From NCBI RefSeq assembly GCF_000427665.1, contig NZ_KE386572.1, forward strand, positions 682,001 to 746,000: a stretch of DNA of 64,000 bases, written 5' to 3'. Source of the DNA: Geminicoccus roseus DSM 18922 (GTDB lineage: Bacteria; Pseudomonadota; Alphaproteobacteria; Geminicoccales; Geminicoccaceae). The stretch's first letter is position 1, and each line of letters opens with the position of its first letter. The translations under genes and the position numbers were made by a program. Below, piece after piece: positions 49,301 through 57,658 of this stretch. The notes under the pieces are model-generated. The model worked only from the letters and a program-made list of their open reading frames with translations, was not told where the DNA came from and searched no databases.

Positions 49301-49539
49301 TGCGGGTCGACGGCCATACCGACGCCATGCCGATGCGGCCCGGCAGCGCCTGGCGCGACAACCTGCAGCTTTCCACGGCCCGCGCCGCGGCGGTGGCAAG
49401 GTTCCTGATCGATGCCGGGTTGCCGGCCGAACGGATCGTCCCGGCCGGCTTTGGCGCCTCGCGACCCGCGGTTCAGGGCACCGATGCGGAGGCGAACGCC
49501 CAGAACCGCCGGATCGAGATCACCTTGTCGTCCCGCTGA
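46330..49539 (+). CDS. Giant coiled-coil OmpA-domain envelope protein
   Basis: The 1069-residue protein has a cytoplasmic N-terminal 25 residues and one helix (LRTSALVAVPVLVALGYWGY). A roughly 850-residue Ala/Glu/Gln-rich coiled coil follows, almost free of Pro and aromatic residues. The C-terminal OmpA domain (about 925-1069) has LFDSGSAELTDAG, LRVDGHTDAMPM, LQLSTARAAAVARFLIDAG and NRRIEITLSS. The segment AALQKIR-DMQ recurs at residues about 230 and 682. A straight coiled coil this long would far exceed the periplasm, so it must fold back, bundle or run along the envelope. It is last in the cluster of MotA/MotB-like genes, and the function is unknown. Confidence 0.8.
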   Translation: MTQERRLADLERNFGAWERKKLLRTSALVAVPVLVALGYWGYGRVEVESARESVVSLTQALNAEQQAKSGLEAQLAKAGVRLAELQQSVDQVGTERDEARAAIEAANASAAGKLAELAAKLDAASEQVRQLTAERDELAGQLEQATAAAAATEQRVAGLDQQIAELTAEGERAREENSRAMASVADLTQARDQAIRERDEARAAAANAAELSQRLSQTEERLAAAATEIAALQKIRSDMQARLDEADDRSFALEDAAERSAAEREQALADARAQIATLQGQSADLQARLEAGTARVQELETTAARLAEANAALEEANAEADALRAQAADLREQAAASARRLSETEASLAAAEDAQAELEQARTQAQSLEAQGRELQEQLEQANARLAELEPAAQPPAVTDSQALEEAQANAASLQERLQALQAQAADDAARIAQLERTAEQGEAASTALKEAQDRAASLQDQLSSVQARADADAARISELQEAARVAEEADAALKEARNDVVAMREQIDGLQAEAADRQARLDELERAAQEARQTEAALAEARSQAGSLQEQVASLEDQVASGRTRIGELEQAAARLTEAEAALTDVRAQATALEERATETQERLDAANRRVAELEQGAVQAAETAAALEEARAQARTLQQQNAQLQDQLQAQASQVTALEQASRESTEAKAALAGAQDEVAALQKIRADMQRQLDETTDQVMRLEAEAAEAATASGQLETELRSAQQKAQELQAGLQQAQEAGAQLDDARAELEQLRQARDQMQTRLDAADAQVASLGEAATRVASLEAELAETRTEIQALEAAQSSLQAELEQRTARIDELEKQVQAGDRRDQELRGAVRKEAAARADLEAERERLQQERDRLQARIEELSTQVEALGNEARGSQAIALVQAQLADSLTKAVPTPKELEEGIRQRTAEDNASRGIVLSSIDGTENQTLLDGGRIRLPAGVLFDSGSAELTDAGKDALTSFATRMARVIDEMPPMASWMLRVDGHTDAMPMRPGSAWRDNLQLSTARAAAVARFLIDAGLPAERIVPAGFGASRPAVQGTDAEANAQNRRIEITLSSR

Positions 49540-49551
49540 CCGATCACGCGC

Positions 49552-49587
49552 CCGGCGGTCGCCCGGAGCATCCCGGGAAGCCGCCGG
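49552..49587. terminator. Nested hairpin between convergent genes
   Basis: Outer stem CCGGCGG/CCGCCGG (49552-49558 with 49581-49587) encloses an inner stem CCCGG/CCGGG (49562-49566 with 49573-49577). It fills the 54-bp gap between the convergent OmpA-domain and ABC exporter genes. It could stop transcription from either side. Confidence 0.55.
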
Positions 49588-49593
49588 CCGGGT

Positions 49594-51405
49594 TCAGGCG
49601 ACCGGGAGGGAACTGGCGCCGTCGGTGAACTGCAGGGCGGCCAGGCGGCCGTACAGGCCGCCCTTGCGCAGCAATTCCTCATGCCGCCCCACCTCGACGA
49701 CGCGGCCGTGGTCCATGACCACGATCCGGTCGGCGGCCAGCACGGTCGCCAGACGATGGGCGATCACCAGCGTGGTGCGCCCTTCCATCAGCCTTTCCAG
49801 CGCGGTCTGCACTAGGCGCTCGTTCTCGGCGTCCAGGGCGGACGTGGCCTCGTCCAGCAGCAGGATACGCGGGTCGGCGAGCAGGGCGCGCGCGATGGCG
49901 ATGCGCTGGCGCTGGCCACCGGACAGCCGGACCCCCTTCTCGCCGAGATAGGTGTCGAAGCCCTGGGGCAGGGCCTCGATGAAGCCCAGCGCCGCTGCCG
50001 CCTCGGCTGCCGCACGCACCTCCTCCTCGCTCGCATCCGGCCGGCCATAGCGGATATTGGCCAAGGCCGTGCCGGAGAAGATCATGGGCTCCTGCGGCAC
50101 CCAGGCCAGCCGGGTGCGATGCGCCACCGGGTCGAGTTCGTAGAGCGGGATCCCGTCGATCAGGATCCGTCCGCTCGTCGGGTCATAGAAGCGCAAGAGG
50201 AGTTGCAGCACGCTGGTCTTGCCGGCCCCGGACGGCCCGACCAGCGCCACCCGTTCGCCCGGCGCCACCTCCAGGTCGAAGGCGTTCAGGACGGGCCGGT
50301 CGGGGATGGCGGGATAGGCGAAGCCGACATGCTCGAAGCGGACGGCCCCGCGGGTCGTCCCGATCGGGCGCGGCTGCGCTGGCGCCACCACGACCGGACG
50401 GGTGTCCAGCAGTTCGAACAGGCGCTGGGTGGCGCCGGCGGCACGCTGCAGATCGCCCATCACATCGGCCAGGCCGCCGACGGCGCTTGCGACAATGGCG
50501 GCATAGAACACGAAGGCCGACAGCTCGCCGCCGGAGATCCTGCCCTGCAGCACGTCATAGCCGCCGATCCAGAGCACCACGCCGATCGCGCCGAACACCA
50601 GGGCGATCACCACGGCGCTCAGCACCGAGCGGGCCTTGGCATAGCGGACGGCGGTCCGATAGGTGGCCTCGGCATCCTCGGCGAAGCGCTCCGCCTCACG
50701 GGCCTCCTGGCCGAAGCCTTGCACCGTCCGGACGCCGTTCAGGGTCTCCTCGACGCGCACGCCCAAATCGGCGACCCGGTCCTGCAGGCTCCGCGACAGG
50801 ACGCGCACCTTGCGCCCGATCAAGACGATCGGGACGATCACGAGCGGGACGACCAGGAGCACGAACCCGGTCAGCCGCGGGCTGGTGATAAGCAGGATGG
50901 TCAGGCCGCCCGCCAGCAGCAGGATGTTGCGCAGCGCCTGGGTCACCGAGGCGCCGATCACCGTCTGGATCACGGCGGTGTCGGTGGTGATCCGCGAGAT
51001 CACCTCGCCGGTACGGGTCTGCTCGAAGAACCCGGGAGAGAGGCGCACGACATGGCCGAACACGTCCTTGCGCAGATCGGCCACCACCCGCTCGCCCAGC
51101 CGGGTGACGAGGTAGGAGCGAAAAAACGTCGCAAGCGCCAGGACGACGACAACGATCGCCACCGCCTCCAGCGCGTGATCCAGGGCATCGGCCTCGCCGG
51201 CCACGAAGCCGCCATCGACGATGTGGCGCAGCCCTTCGCCGATCGACAGCACCGCGAGCGCGGCAATGGTCAGGGCCGCAATGGTTCCCGCCACCAGGCC
51301 ACGATAGGGGCGGAGATACGTCGCCAGTCGGCGGAGCTGTTTCAGGTTGCGCGAGCCGTCGCGCCGTCCCCCCGCGCGCTCCAGCGCACGCTGCGCGCCT
51401 TCCAT
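49594..51405 (-). CDS. ABC exporter, fused permease and ATPase (MsbA-like)
   Basis: The 603-residue half-transporter has six N-terminal helices (residues about 30-330, with [21 protein letters not shown] as the coupling-helix region) and a C-terminal ATPase. The ATPase has Walker [21 protein letters not shown]-loop WVPQEP, signature [17 protein letters not shown] and Walker [14 protein letters not shown]. It acts as a homodimer exporting lipids, peptides or drugs; the substrate is not evident. GAGGA lies six bases before the ATG. It is divergent from rpmE, an arrangement seen in other Alphaproteobacteria. Confidence 0.93.
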   Translation of the reverse strand: MEGAQRALERAGGRRDGSRNLKQLRRLATYLRPYRGLVAGTIAALTIAALAVLSIGEGLRHIVDGGFVAGEADALDHALEAVAIVVVVLALATFFRSYLVTRLGERVVADLRKDVFGHVVRLSPGFFEQTRTGEVISRITTDTAVIQTVIGASVTQALRNILLLAGGLTILLITSPRLTGFVLLVVPLVIVPIVLIGRKVRVLSRSLQDRVADLGVRVEETLNGVRTVQGFGQEAREAERFAEDAEATYRTAVRYAKARSVLSAVVIALVFGAIGVVLWIGGYDVLQGRISGGELSAFVFYAAIVASAVGGLADVMGDLQRAAGATQRLFELLDTRPVVVAPAQPRPIGTTRGAVRFEHVGFAYPAIPDRPVLNAFDLEVAPGERVALVGPSGAGKTSVLQLLLRFYDPTSGRILIDGIPLYELDPVAHRTRLAWVPQEPMIFSGTALANIRYGRPDASEEEVRAAAEAAAALGFIEALPQGFDTYLGEKGVRLSGGQRQRIAIARALLADPRILLLDEATSALDAENERLVQTALERLMEGRTTLVIAHRLATVLAADRIVVMDHGRVVEVGRHEELLRKGGLYGRLAALQFTDGASSLPVA

Positions 51406-51522
51406 GAATCGTCCTCAACCAATCGCGATGTCGGGCACGCTATGGAGCATGAATCTCGGCCCGAAATCACGAATCATCGCAGGACGTAGCCAAGTGCACG
51501 CACGAAAGCATCCCGTGGCCCC

Positions 51523-51551
51523 TTGAGTCCCCGGACGCCGACGGATATATA
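51523..51551 (+). promoter_or_regulatory. Sigma70-type promoter of rpmE
   Basis: TTGAGT (51523-51528) and TATATA (51546-51551) are separated by exactly 17 bp and end 28 bp before the rpmE start codon. It is the best consensus-like promoter in the window. Confidence 0.7.
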
Positions 51552-51579
51552 GCGGCCGCCCGCATCTGAGGAAAGCGTC

Positions 51580-51804
51580 GTGAAGAAGGACATCCACCCC
51601 GACTATCATCCCATCACCGTAGTGATGACGGATGGGTCGACCTTCGAGACCTCCTCGACCTGGGGCAAGGCTGGCGACAGCATGCAGCTCGACGTCGATC
51701 CCAAGTCGCATCCGGCCTGGACGGGCGGCAATGTCCGCGTGATCGAGCGTGGCCAGGTCGAGAAGTTCAACAAGCGTTTCCAGGGCTTCCGCCGCAAGGC
51801 CTGA
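51580..51804 (+). CDS. rpmE: 50S ribosomal protein L31
   Basis: The 74-residue protein starts at GTG 51580 with GAGGA eight bases upstream and reads [20 protein letters not shown], then [26 protein letters not shown] and [13 protein letters not shown]. It lacks the CxxC zinc motifs of zinc-binding L31, so it is the zinc-free form, common in Alphaproteobacteria. It is followed 28 bp later by an L36 gene and preceded by a good sigma70-type promoter. Confidence 0.96.
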   Translation: MKKDIHPDYHPITVVMTDGSTFETSSTWGKAGDSMQLDVDPKSHPAWTGGNVRVIERGQVEKFNKRFQGFRRKA

Positions 51805-51832
51805 GCCCAGACCACTTGCAGAGATCGGTGTC

Positions 51833-51958
51833 ATGAAGGTCATCAATTCGCTCAAGACGGCCAAGAGCCGCCACAAGGACTGCCGGATCATCCGGCGCAA
51901 GGGTCGGGTCTACGTGATCAACAAGACCAACCCGCGTTTCAAGGCCCGTCAGGGCTGA
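51833..51958 (+). CDS. rpmJ: 50S ribosomal protein L36
   Basis: The 41-residue protein [20 protein letters not shown], ending [18 protein letters not shown], is the L36 type with a single Cys rather than the zinc-binding Cys3His set (YkgO-like). It probably shares the rpmE promoter and ends in a hairpin at 52000-52023. Confidence 0.95.
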   Translation: MKVINSLKTAKSRHKDCRIIRRKGRVYVINKTNPRFKARQG

Positions 51959-51999
51959 CACGATACCACCCGGCTTGTCCGGGCGGCGGGCACGACGCG

Positions 52000-52025
52000 A
52001 GCCGCGGGATGACTTCCGCGGCTTT
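52000..52025 (+). terminator. Terminator after rpmE-rpmJ
   Basis: AGCCGCGG (52000-52007) pairs with CCGCGGCT (52016-52023) and is followed by further Ts. A smaller CCCGG/CCGGG stem precedes it. It lies between convergent rpmJ and ade. Confidence 0.7.
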
Positions 52026-52042
52026 GTCGCGTTGACCCCGGC

Positions 52043-53755
52043 TCACTCCAGCAGTCTCAGGCCGTCCGGTCCTGCGGTGACGTAGCCCAGGTCGGTCAGC
52101 TTGAGGTGCGGGATGACCGAGAGCGGCAGGAATGCCAGCGGCTGCAGAGGCTCCGGCATCGGGCATCCCAGCGACTGGGCGGCCGTCCGCAGGCTGCCGA
52201 ACTGCTCGGCCACCTCCTCAAAAGGTCGGTCGGACATCAGGCCCGCCACCGGCAGGGCCAGATCCGCGACCACCTGTCCGTCCCGCACCACCGCGGCCCC
52301 ACCCTGCATCTCGATGATCCGGTTTACCGCCACCGCCATGTCGGCCGCGCTGGAGCCGACCACGGTCACGTTGTGGCTGTCATGCCCGATCGAGGTGGCG
52401 ATGGCACCGACCATCGGGCCGAAGCCATGGACGAGGCCCCGCCCGATATTGCCGTTGCGCCCGTGCCGTTCCAGCACGGCGACCAGATGGAGCGACTGCT
52501 CCGGATCCGCCGCGACCAGGCCGTCCTCGACCGGCGGCACCATGCGGCGATGCTCGGTGATCACGGAGAGCGGTACCACCCCGATCACGTCCATCTCCCC
52601 GTTGGGCGCCGGGATGGCGAAGCTGCCGGCGTCGACCCGGCCCAGCCGCACCGAGCCGTAGCCCACCGGCGCCGGATGGCTGCGTTCCTCGAACAGGTCC
52701 GCCTCGACCACCCTGCCCGCGGCCACCACGCCGCTCACCGTGACGCTCGGCAGATCGTCCAGCAGGACGATGTCGGCGCGCCGGCCGGGCGCGATCAGCC
52801 CGCGGTCGTGGAGGCGGAATGCCGTGGCGGCCGCGAGACTGGCCGACCGGTAGACCGGCAGCACGGGAGCGCCGGCTTCGATCGCGGCCCGCATCGCATG
52901 GTCGATATGGCCTTCTGCGAGGATGTCGACCGGCTTGCGGTCATCCGTGCAGAACGCAATCCGTGGCCAGGTCATCTCGGTCAGGAGGGGCGCCAGGGCC
53001 GCTACGTTGCGGGTGACAGATCCCTCCCGCATCAGCACGACCATGCCCTTTTCCAGCTTCTCCCTCGCCTCCTCCAGCAGCGTGCACTCGTGGTCGGTCC
53101 GCGGCCCGCCGCACAGATAGGCATCCAGACCCTCGCCCCGCAGCAGGGGCGCATGGCCGTCGACATGACGGTCGGCGAACGCTGCGAGCTTCTTCAGCAG
53201 GTCGAGGTCGCCGTCGATCACGCCGGGGAAGTTCATCATCTCGGCCAGGCCGAGGGCGCTTGGATGATCGGCAAGCGGCCAGAGATCGTCGATCTCCAGC
53301 ACGGCTCCGGAAGTCTCGAGCCTGCTTGCCGGCACACAGGACGGCAGGTTGACCTTCAGGGTCATCACCAAGCTTTGCGCGGCGTCCAGGAACCACTCGA
53401 TCCCCGGCACCCCGATCACGTTGGCGATCTCGTGAGGGTCGCAGATCGCGGTCGTGGTGCCGCGGGGCAGAACCAGCCGCTCGAACTCCGCCGGCGTGAC
53501 CAGCGAACTTTCCACATGGAGATGGGTGTCGATGAAGCCCGGCGCCAGGAAGCGTCCGCGTGCCTCGACCACCCTCTTGGCGGGCCGCGGCTCGCCTACC
53601 GCGACAACCGTGTCGCCGACGATCCCCACCGAGGCCGGGCGAACGGTGCCGGTGGCGACGTCGACCAGTTCGCCCCCCTCGATCGAAAGGTCGCACGGCT
53701 CCAGTCCGCGCGCCGCCAGGATCCGCCTCGCCAGAACCGCCACCCCGACACTCAT
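52043..53755 (-). CDS. ade: Adenine deaminase
   Basis: Ade converts adenine to hypoxanthine and ammonia. The 570-residue amidohydrolase has the N-terminal metal motif PGFIDTHLHVESS near residue 72, PRGTTTAICDPHEIANVIG, HVDGHAPLLRGEGLDAYL, FCTDDRKPVDILAEGHID and APGRRADIVLLDDL. A C-terminal domain follows with HDSHNVTVVGSSAADMAVAVN. Length and motifs match the Ade/YicP family. AGGAG lies nine bases before the ATG. It is 71 bp downstream of the molybdenum hydroxylase genes in the same direction, and a purine connection between them is possible but not proven. Confidence 0.95.
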   Translation of the reverse strand: MSVGVAVLARRILAARGLEPCDLSIEGGELVDVATGTVRPASVGIVGDTVVAVGEPRPAKRVVEARGRFLAPGFIDTHLHVESSLVTPAEFERLVLPRGTTTAICDPHEIANVIGVPGIEWFLDAAQSLVMTLKVNLPSCVPASRLETSGAVLEIDDLWPLADHPSALGLAEMMNFPGVIDGDLDLLKKLAAFADRHVDGHAPLLRGEGLDAYLCGGPRTDHECTLLEEAREKLEKGMVVLMREGSVTRNVAALAPLLTEMTWPRIAFCTDDRKPVDILAEGHIDHAMRAAIEAGAPVLPVYRSASLAAATAFRLHDRGLIAPGRRADIVLLDDLPSVTVSGVVAAGRVVEADLFEERSHPAPVGYGSVRLGRVDAGSFAIPAPNGEMDVIGVVPLSVITEHRRMVPPVEDGLVAADPEQSLHLVAVLERHGRNGNIGRGLVHGFGPMVGAIATSIGHDSHNVTVVGSSAADMAVAVNRIIEMQGGAAVVRDGQVVADLALPVAGLMSDRPFEEVAEQFGSLRTAAQSLGCPMPEPLQPLAFLPLSVIPHLKLTDLGYVTAGPDGLRLLE

Positions 53756-53826
53756 CTCGTCCCGCTCCTGCTGCCCGACATGGGGAGTCTATGCCCGCGG
53801 CGCCGGGCAGGCCAGGGACGCTGCGG

Positions 53827-56106
53827 CTAGGCGATGAGCTTGTCGATGGTGATCGGCAGGTCGCGCACCCGCTTGCCGGTCGCGTGATAGATGGCGTTGG
53901 CGATCGCAGCGGCCGTGCCGACCACGCCGATCTCGCCCAGCCCCTTTACTCCGATCGGGCTGATCTTGTCGTCGTGCTCCTCCACGAAGATCACTTCGAG
54001 ATCATGGATGTCCGCGTTCACCGGGATATGGTACTCGGCAAAGTTGTGGTTCATGAACCGCCCGAACCGGTGGTCCATCTCGCTCTGTTCCTCGAGCGCC
54101 ATGCCGTGGCCGAACACCATGCCGCCAATGATCTGGCTGCGCGCGGTCTTCGGATTGAGAATCTTTCCGCCTGCCACGGCATTGACGATGCGGGTCACCC
54201 GCATCACGCCCAGTTCCTCGTCCACCCGCACTTCGGCGAAGATCGCCGAGTGCGTGTAGCCCGAGTACTTCTCCTGCGCTTCCTTGTCGGGCGAAGCCGT
54301 TTCCTCGGCGGCAAGCTTCTCCAGCCCAAGCGTCTGCATCACCTCGGTGAGCGCCACGCCGCGGCCCGGATCCGCGGCAACCTGGAGGCGACCGGCCGTG
54401 AACTCGATCCGGTCCAGGCTCTCGTTGGCAAGCGGTGAGCCCTCCATCGCCCGGGCATGGCGGAACAACTGCTCGCGCAGGCGGTGGCAGGCCGCCTGCA
54501 CGGCGGAGCCCGCCGAGGCGGCGGTCCACGAGCCGCCTTCCAGCGGCGAGGTCGGCAGGGACGAATCGCCGATCTTCACCTCGACCTGCTCGATCGGCAC
54601 CCCCAGGGCGTCGGCGCCGATCTGAGCCAGGATCGTGTAGGTGCCGGTCCCTATGTCGGAGGTAGCCGTGGCGACTTCCAGCCGCCCATCCCCGGACAGG
54701 ATCACCCTGGCGCTGGTCTTCATCATCATGGCTTCCCAGACACCGGTCGCCATGCCCCAGCCCACCAGCTCGCGCCCGTCCCGCATCGAGCGCGGCGCCG
54801 CGCTCCGCTTCGACCAGCCGAACCGTTCCGCGCCCTGCTGGTAGCAGGCACGCAGTTCCTTGCTGGAGAAGGGCTTGCCCTCGTTCTCGTCCTGCTCCGC
54901 ATAGTTGCGCAGGCGCAATTCGAGCGGGTCGATCCCGGCCGCATAGGAGAGTTCATCCATGGCCGCTTCGAGCGCATAGACGCCAAGCGTCGCCCCAGGC
55001 GCCCTCATGTCGGCTGGCGTATAGGTGTTCAGCTTGGCCAGGCGGTAGTCGAACGAGGCGTTCGGGCAGCGATAGGCCAGCCCCGACCAGTTGACCACGA
55101 CCTCCTGGTGATCCTCGAAGGTGGAGGTTCCGGCGATGGCCTCGTGCCGGACCGCCTGGAGCCGGCCCTCCCGGTCTGCACCCAGCGTGACCTTCTGGAT
55201 CGTCTCAGGCCGGTAGCTGAAGGTGAACATCTGATCGCGGCTGAGGGTGACCCGGACCGCGCGCTTCAGGTCGAGGGCCGCCATCACGGCCAGGAACAGC
55301 TGGTACTGCGGCCGCAGCCCGGAGCCGAACGCGCCGCCCACGAACGGGGAGAGGACCCGCACATCCTCGGGCGGAAGGCCGAAGATCTCCGACACATAGG
55401 CCTGGGACATCTGTACGCCCTGGGTCTTGTCGTAGACCGTCAGCTTGCCGTCGTTCCACACCACCGTGCTGGCATGCGGTTCCATCGGGTGATGGTGCTC
55501 GGCGGCGACATGGTAGGTCGCCTCGATCTTGACCGGCGCCTCGGCCAGTGCCCGGGAGAAATCACCCCGCTCCGGCGGAGGCGGCGCGATGCCCGAGCGC
55601 TTCTCGGGCGGCACGTAGGCGTGATCCTGCTCCTGGAACAGGTCGGTCCGGTGGGGCTCGCTCTTGTAGGTCACGTCCAGCAGCGACGCCGCATAGGCGG
55701 CGACCTCCAGGCTTTCGGCGACCACCAGCGCGATCGGCTGGCCGCTATAGACGACCCGCCGGTCCTTCAGCGGCCGGAACGGGATCCCGGGCGGGCCGAC
55801 CTGATCCTGGTAGCGCGATTCGAACCATGGCTGCTGCGGGCGGGTCTCGTGGGTAAAGACCCGGACCACGCCGGGAACGGCTTGTGCGGCGGCCGCATCG
55901 ATCTGCTGGATCTCGCCATGGGCGATCGCGGCCGAGACGACATGGCCATAGAGAAGACCATCCACCGCGTATTCCGCGGCATAACGGGCGGCACCCGTCA
56001 CCTTGTATTCGCCATCGACCCGACGCTGGGCAGAGCCGACATAGCGCCCCGGATCAGCGGACCGTCCGGCGGAAGCAGGAACATGCGACATGGCAGGGGC
56101 CTTCAC
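53827..56106 (-). CDS. Molybdenum-cofactor subunit of a PaoC-like aldehyde oxidoreductase
   Basis: The 759-residue large subunit of a xanthine-oxidase-family enzyme carries the molybdopterin-cytosine-dinucleotide centre. It has RRVDGEYKVTGAARYAAEY, VYSGQPIALVVAESLE, EHHHPMEPHASTVVW, VGGAFGSGLRPQYQLFLAVMAAL and MRAPGATLGVYALEAAMDELSYAAGIDP. The C-terminal KGLGEIGVVGTAAAIANAIYHATGKR holds the catalytic Glu. It matches PaoC/YagR (aldehyde oxidase) better than xanthine dehydrogenase. The start is GTG 56106, overlapping the FAD-subunit stop, or ATG 56091. Confidence 0.9.
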   Translation of the reverse strand: MKAPAMSHVPASAGRSADPGRYVGSAQRRVDGEYKVTGAARYAAEYAVDGLLYGHVVSAAIAHGEIQQIDAAAAQAVPGVVRVFTHETRPQQPWFESRYQDQVGPPGIPFRPLKDRRVVYSGQPIALVVAESLEVAAYAASLLDVTYKSEPHRTDLFQEQDHAYVPPEKRSGIAPPPPERGDFSRALAEAPVKIEATYHVAAEHHHPMEPHASTVVWNDGKLTVYDKTQGVQMSQAYVSEIFGLPPEDVRVLSPFVGGAFGSGLRPQYQLFLAVMAALDLKRAVRVTLSRDQMFTFSYRPETIQKVTLGADREGRLQAVRHEAIAGTSTFEDHQEVVVNWSGLAYRCPNASFDYRLAKLNTYTPADMRAPGATLGVYALEAAMDELSYAAGIDPLELRLRNYAEQDENEGKPFSSKELRACYQQGAERFGWSKRSAAPRSMRDGRELVGWGMATGVWEAMMMKTSARVILSGDGRLEVATATSDIGTGTYTILAQIGADALGVPIEQVEVKIGDSSLPTSPLEGGSWTAASAGSAVQAACHRLREQLFRHARAMEGSPLANESLDRIEFTAGRLQVAADPGRGVALTEVMQTLGLEKLAAEETASPDKEAQEKYSGYTHSAIFAEVRVDEELGVMRVTRIVNAVAGGKILNPKTARSQIIGGMVFGHGMALEEQSEMDHRFGRFMNHNFAEYHIPVNADIHDLEVIFVEEHDDKISPIGVKGLGEIGVVGTAAAIANAIYHATGKRVRDLPITIDKLIA

Positions 56107-57119
56107 TGGATACGCTTGTCGGTCTGGGACTGCGGCCGGCCGGCCGCCGCTTGGCTCAAGGCCCGCACGATCGCCCGGCGGGCGAGGTCGATCTTGAAGT
56201 CGTTCTCGCCAAAGCCGCGCGCGCTGTTCAGGAACCGGTCGGCGGCCTGCCCGAACGTAGCGGCATCGGGCTGACGCCCCTTCAGGAAGGCCTCCACCTC
56301 CAGGTCGCGCCAGGGCTTGTGCGCGACGCCACCCATGGCAAGACGGGCTTCCGCGATGCTGCCGCCGTCCAGCCGGAGCGCTGCCGCGACCGAGACCAGG
56401 GCAAATGCATAGGAAAGGCGGTCCCGCAGCTTCAGGTAGCTGGTGTTGCCCGTGAAGGTCTCGGCCGGGAGATCCACCGACAGGATCAGTTCGTCGGCGG
56501 CAAGGTTGTTGTCCCGCTCCGGCGCGTCTCCCGGCAGGCGGTGGAACTCCTCGAACGGGATCGTCCGCTCACCGCCTGTGCCGGCGACGCGAACCGTGGC
56601 GCCGAGCGCTGCCAGCGCCACGCACATGTCGGAGGGATGGGTTGCGATGCAGTGCTCGCTGGTGCCCAGGATGGCATGCTGCCGGTTCAACCCCTGCAGG
56701 GCAGAACAGCCGGAGCCGGGCTCGCGTTTGTTGCAGGGCGTCGAGGTGTCGTAGAAATAGTGGCACCGCGTGCGCTGCAGGAGATTGCCGCCGGTCGACG
56801 CCATGTTGCGCAGCTGCGGCGAGGCACCCGCGAGGATGGCGCTGGCGAGCAGGGGATAGCGCTGCTCGATCTGCGGGTCGTAGGCCAGGTCGCTGTTCGG
56901 CACGAGCGCGCCGATCCGAAGGCCGCCATCCGGCGCCGCTTCGATGCCGCGCAGCGGAAGCCGGGTAATGTCGATCAGGCGGGTGGGCGCCTCGACATGA
57001 TACTTCATCAGGTCGAGAAGATTGGTGCCGCCGGCGATGAACATCGCGGTCGGATCGCTCGCGCGCTCGCGAACCGCCGTGGCCACCTCGTCGGCCCGGA
57101 CGTAGGAGAACCGCTTCAT
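56103..57119 (-). CDS. FAD subunit of the PaoB-like aldehyde oxidoreductase
   Basis: The 338-residue FAD-binding subunit opens with FIAGGTNLLDLMKYHVEAP (FAD diphosphate loop) and has the second FAD motif ASTGGNLLQRTRCHYFYDT. The Cys-rich insert TPCNKREPGSGCSALQGLNRQHAILG is the loop that holds an extra [4Fe-4S] cluster in E. coli PaoB, and it is the main reason for the PaoABC assignment. The start overlaps the iron-sulfur subunit stop by 4 bp (57116-57119). Confidence 0.92.
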   Translation of the reverse strand: MKRFSYVRADEVATAVRERASDPTAMFIAGGTNLLDLMKYHVEAPTRLIDITRLPLRGIEAAPDGGLRIGALVPNSDLAYDPQIEQRYPLLASAILAGASPQLRNMASTGGNLLQRTRCHYFYDTSTPCNKREPGSGCSALQGLNRQHAILGTSEHCIATHPSDMCVALAALGATVRVAGTGGERTIPFEEFHRLPGDAPERDNNLAADELILSVDLPAETFTGNTSYLKLRDRLSYAFALVSVAAALRLDGGSIAEARLAMGGVAHKPWRDLEVEAFLKGRQPDAATFGQAADRFLNSARGFGENDFKIDLARRAIVRALSQAAAGRPQSQTDKRIQ

Positions 57120-57658
57120 CGGCCGGCCTCCCCCTGCTTGTCCGCACCGTAGTTCAGGACCTGCTCAACCGCCGCCACAATGTTCACGTACGCGCCGCAC
57201 CGGCACAGATTGCCACTCATCAGCTCGCGGATCTCGGCGGGCGTGCGAGCCTTGCCTTCCTTCAGCAGCCCGATTCCGGAGCAGATCTGCCCGGAGGTGC
57301 AGTAGCCGCACTGGAAGGCATCATGTTCGATGAAAGCATCCTGCAGCGGATCAAGCTGCCCGTCGCTGGCCAGCCCCTCGATGGTCGTGACGTTCGCGCC
57401 GTCCTTCATGACCGCCAGGGTCAGGCAGGCGTTCACCCGCCGGTCGTCGACCAGCACGGTGCAGGCGCCGCACTGCCCATGGTCACAGCCCTTCTTGGAG
57501 CCGGTGAGGTGCAGCCGCTCGCGGAGCAGGTCCAGCAGGCTGGTCCACGGCTCGACCTCCAGCCGGTGCTGCTTGCCGTTGATCGTGATCGTGACAGGAA
57601 TGGTGCCGGCGTGGCCTGCTCCTTCGCCCGACCTGTTGCTCGTCTGCGTGGCGTCCAT
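57116..57658 (-). CDS. [2Fe-2S] subunit of the PaoA-like aldehyde oxidoreductase
   Basis: The 180-residue subunit carries two [2Fe-2S] clusters. The plant-ferredoxin-type cluster is in KKGCDHGQCGACTVLVDDRRVNAC, and the four-helix cluster is in FQCGYCTSGQICSGIG and LMSGNLCRCGAYVNIV. GGAG lies about six bases before the ATG at 57658. PaoA of E. coli has an RR-type Tat signal. This protein begins MDATQTSNRSGEGAGHAG with no twin arginine or hydrophobic segment, so the complex should be cytoplasmic. An upstream in-frame extension to 57736 is Arg-rich but has no hydrophobic core. Confidence 0.93.
   Translation of the reverse strand: MDATQTSNRSGEGAGHAGTIPVTITINGKQHRLEVEPWTSLLDLLRERLHLTGSKKGCDHGQCGACTVLVDDRRVNACLTLAVMKDGANVTTIEGLASDGQLDPLQDAFIEHDAFQCGYCTSGQICSGIGLLKEGKARTPAEIRELMSGNLCRCGAYVNIVAAVEQVLNYGADKQGEAGR

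Noticed and set aside
46066-49317. 1083-codon open frame antisense to the coiled-coil OmpA gene
   Set aside because: It is a shadow of the Ala/Glu/Gln-rich sense gene in very GC-rich DNA. Its translation is a Gly/Leu/Arg-rich mirror of the heptads with no domain and no ribosome-binding site.
53827-56106. Xanthine dehydrogenase large subunit
   Set aside because: The family is right, but the [4Fe-4S] loop in the FAD subunit and the block order fit the PaoABC/YagTSR group better. The ade neighbour alone is not enough to call purine oxidation.
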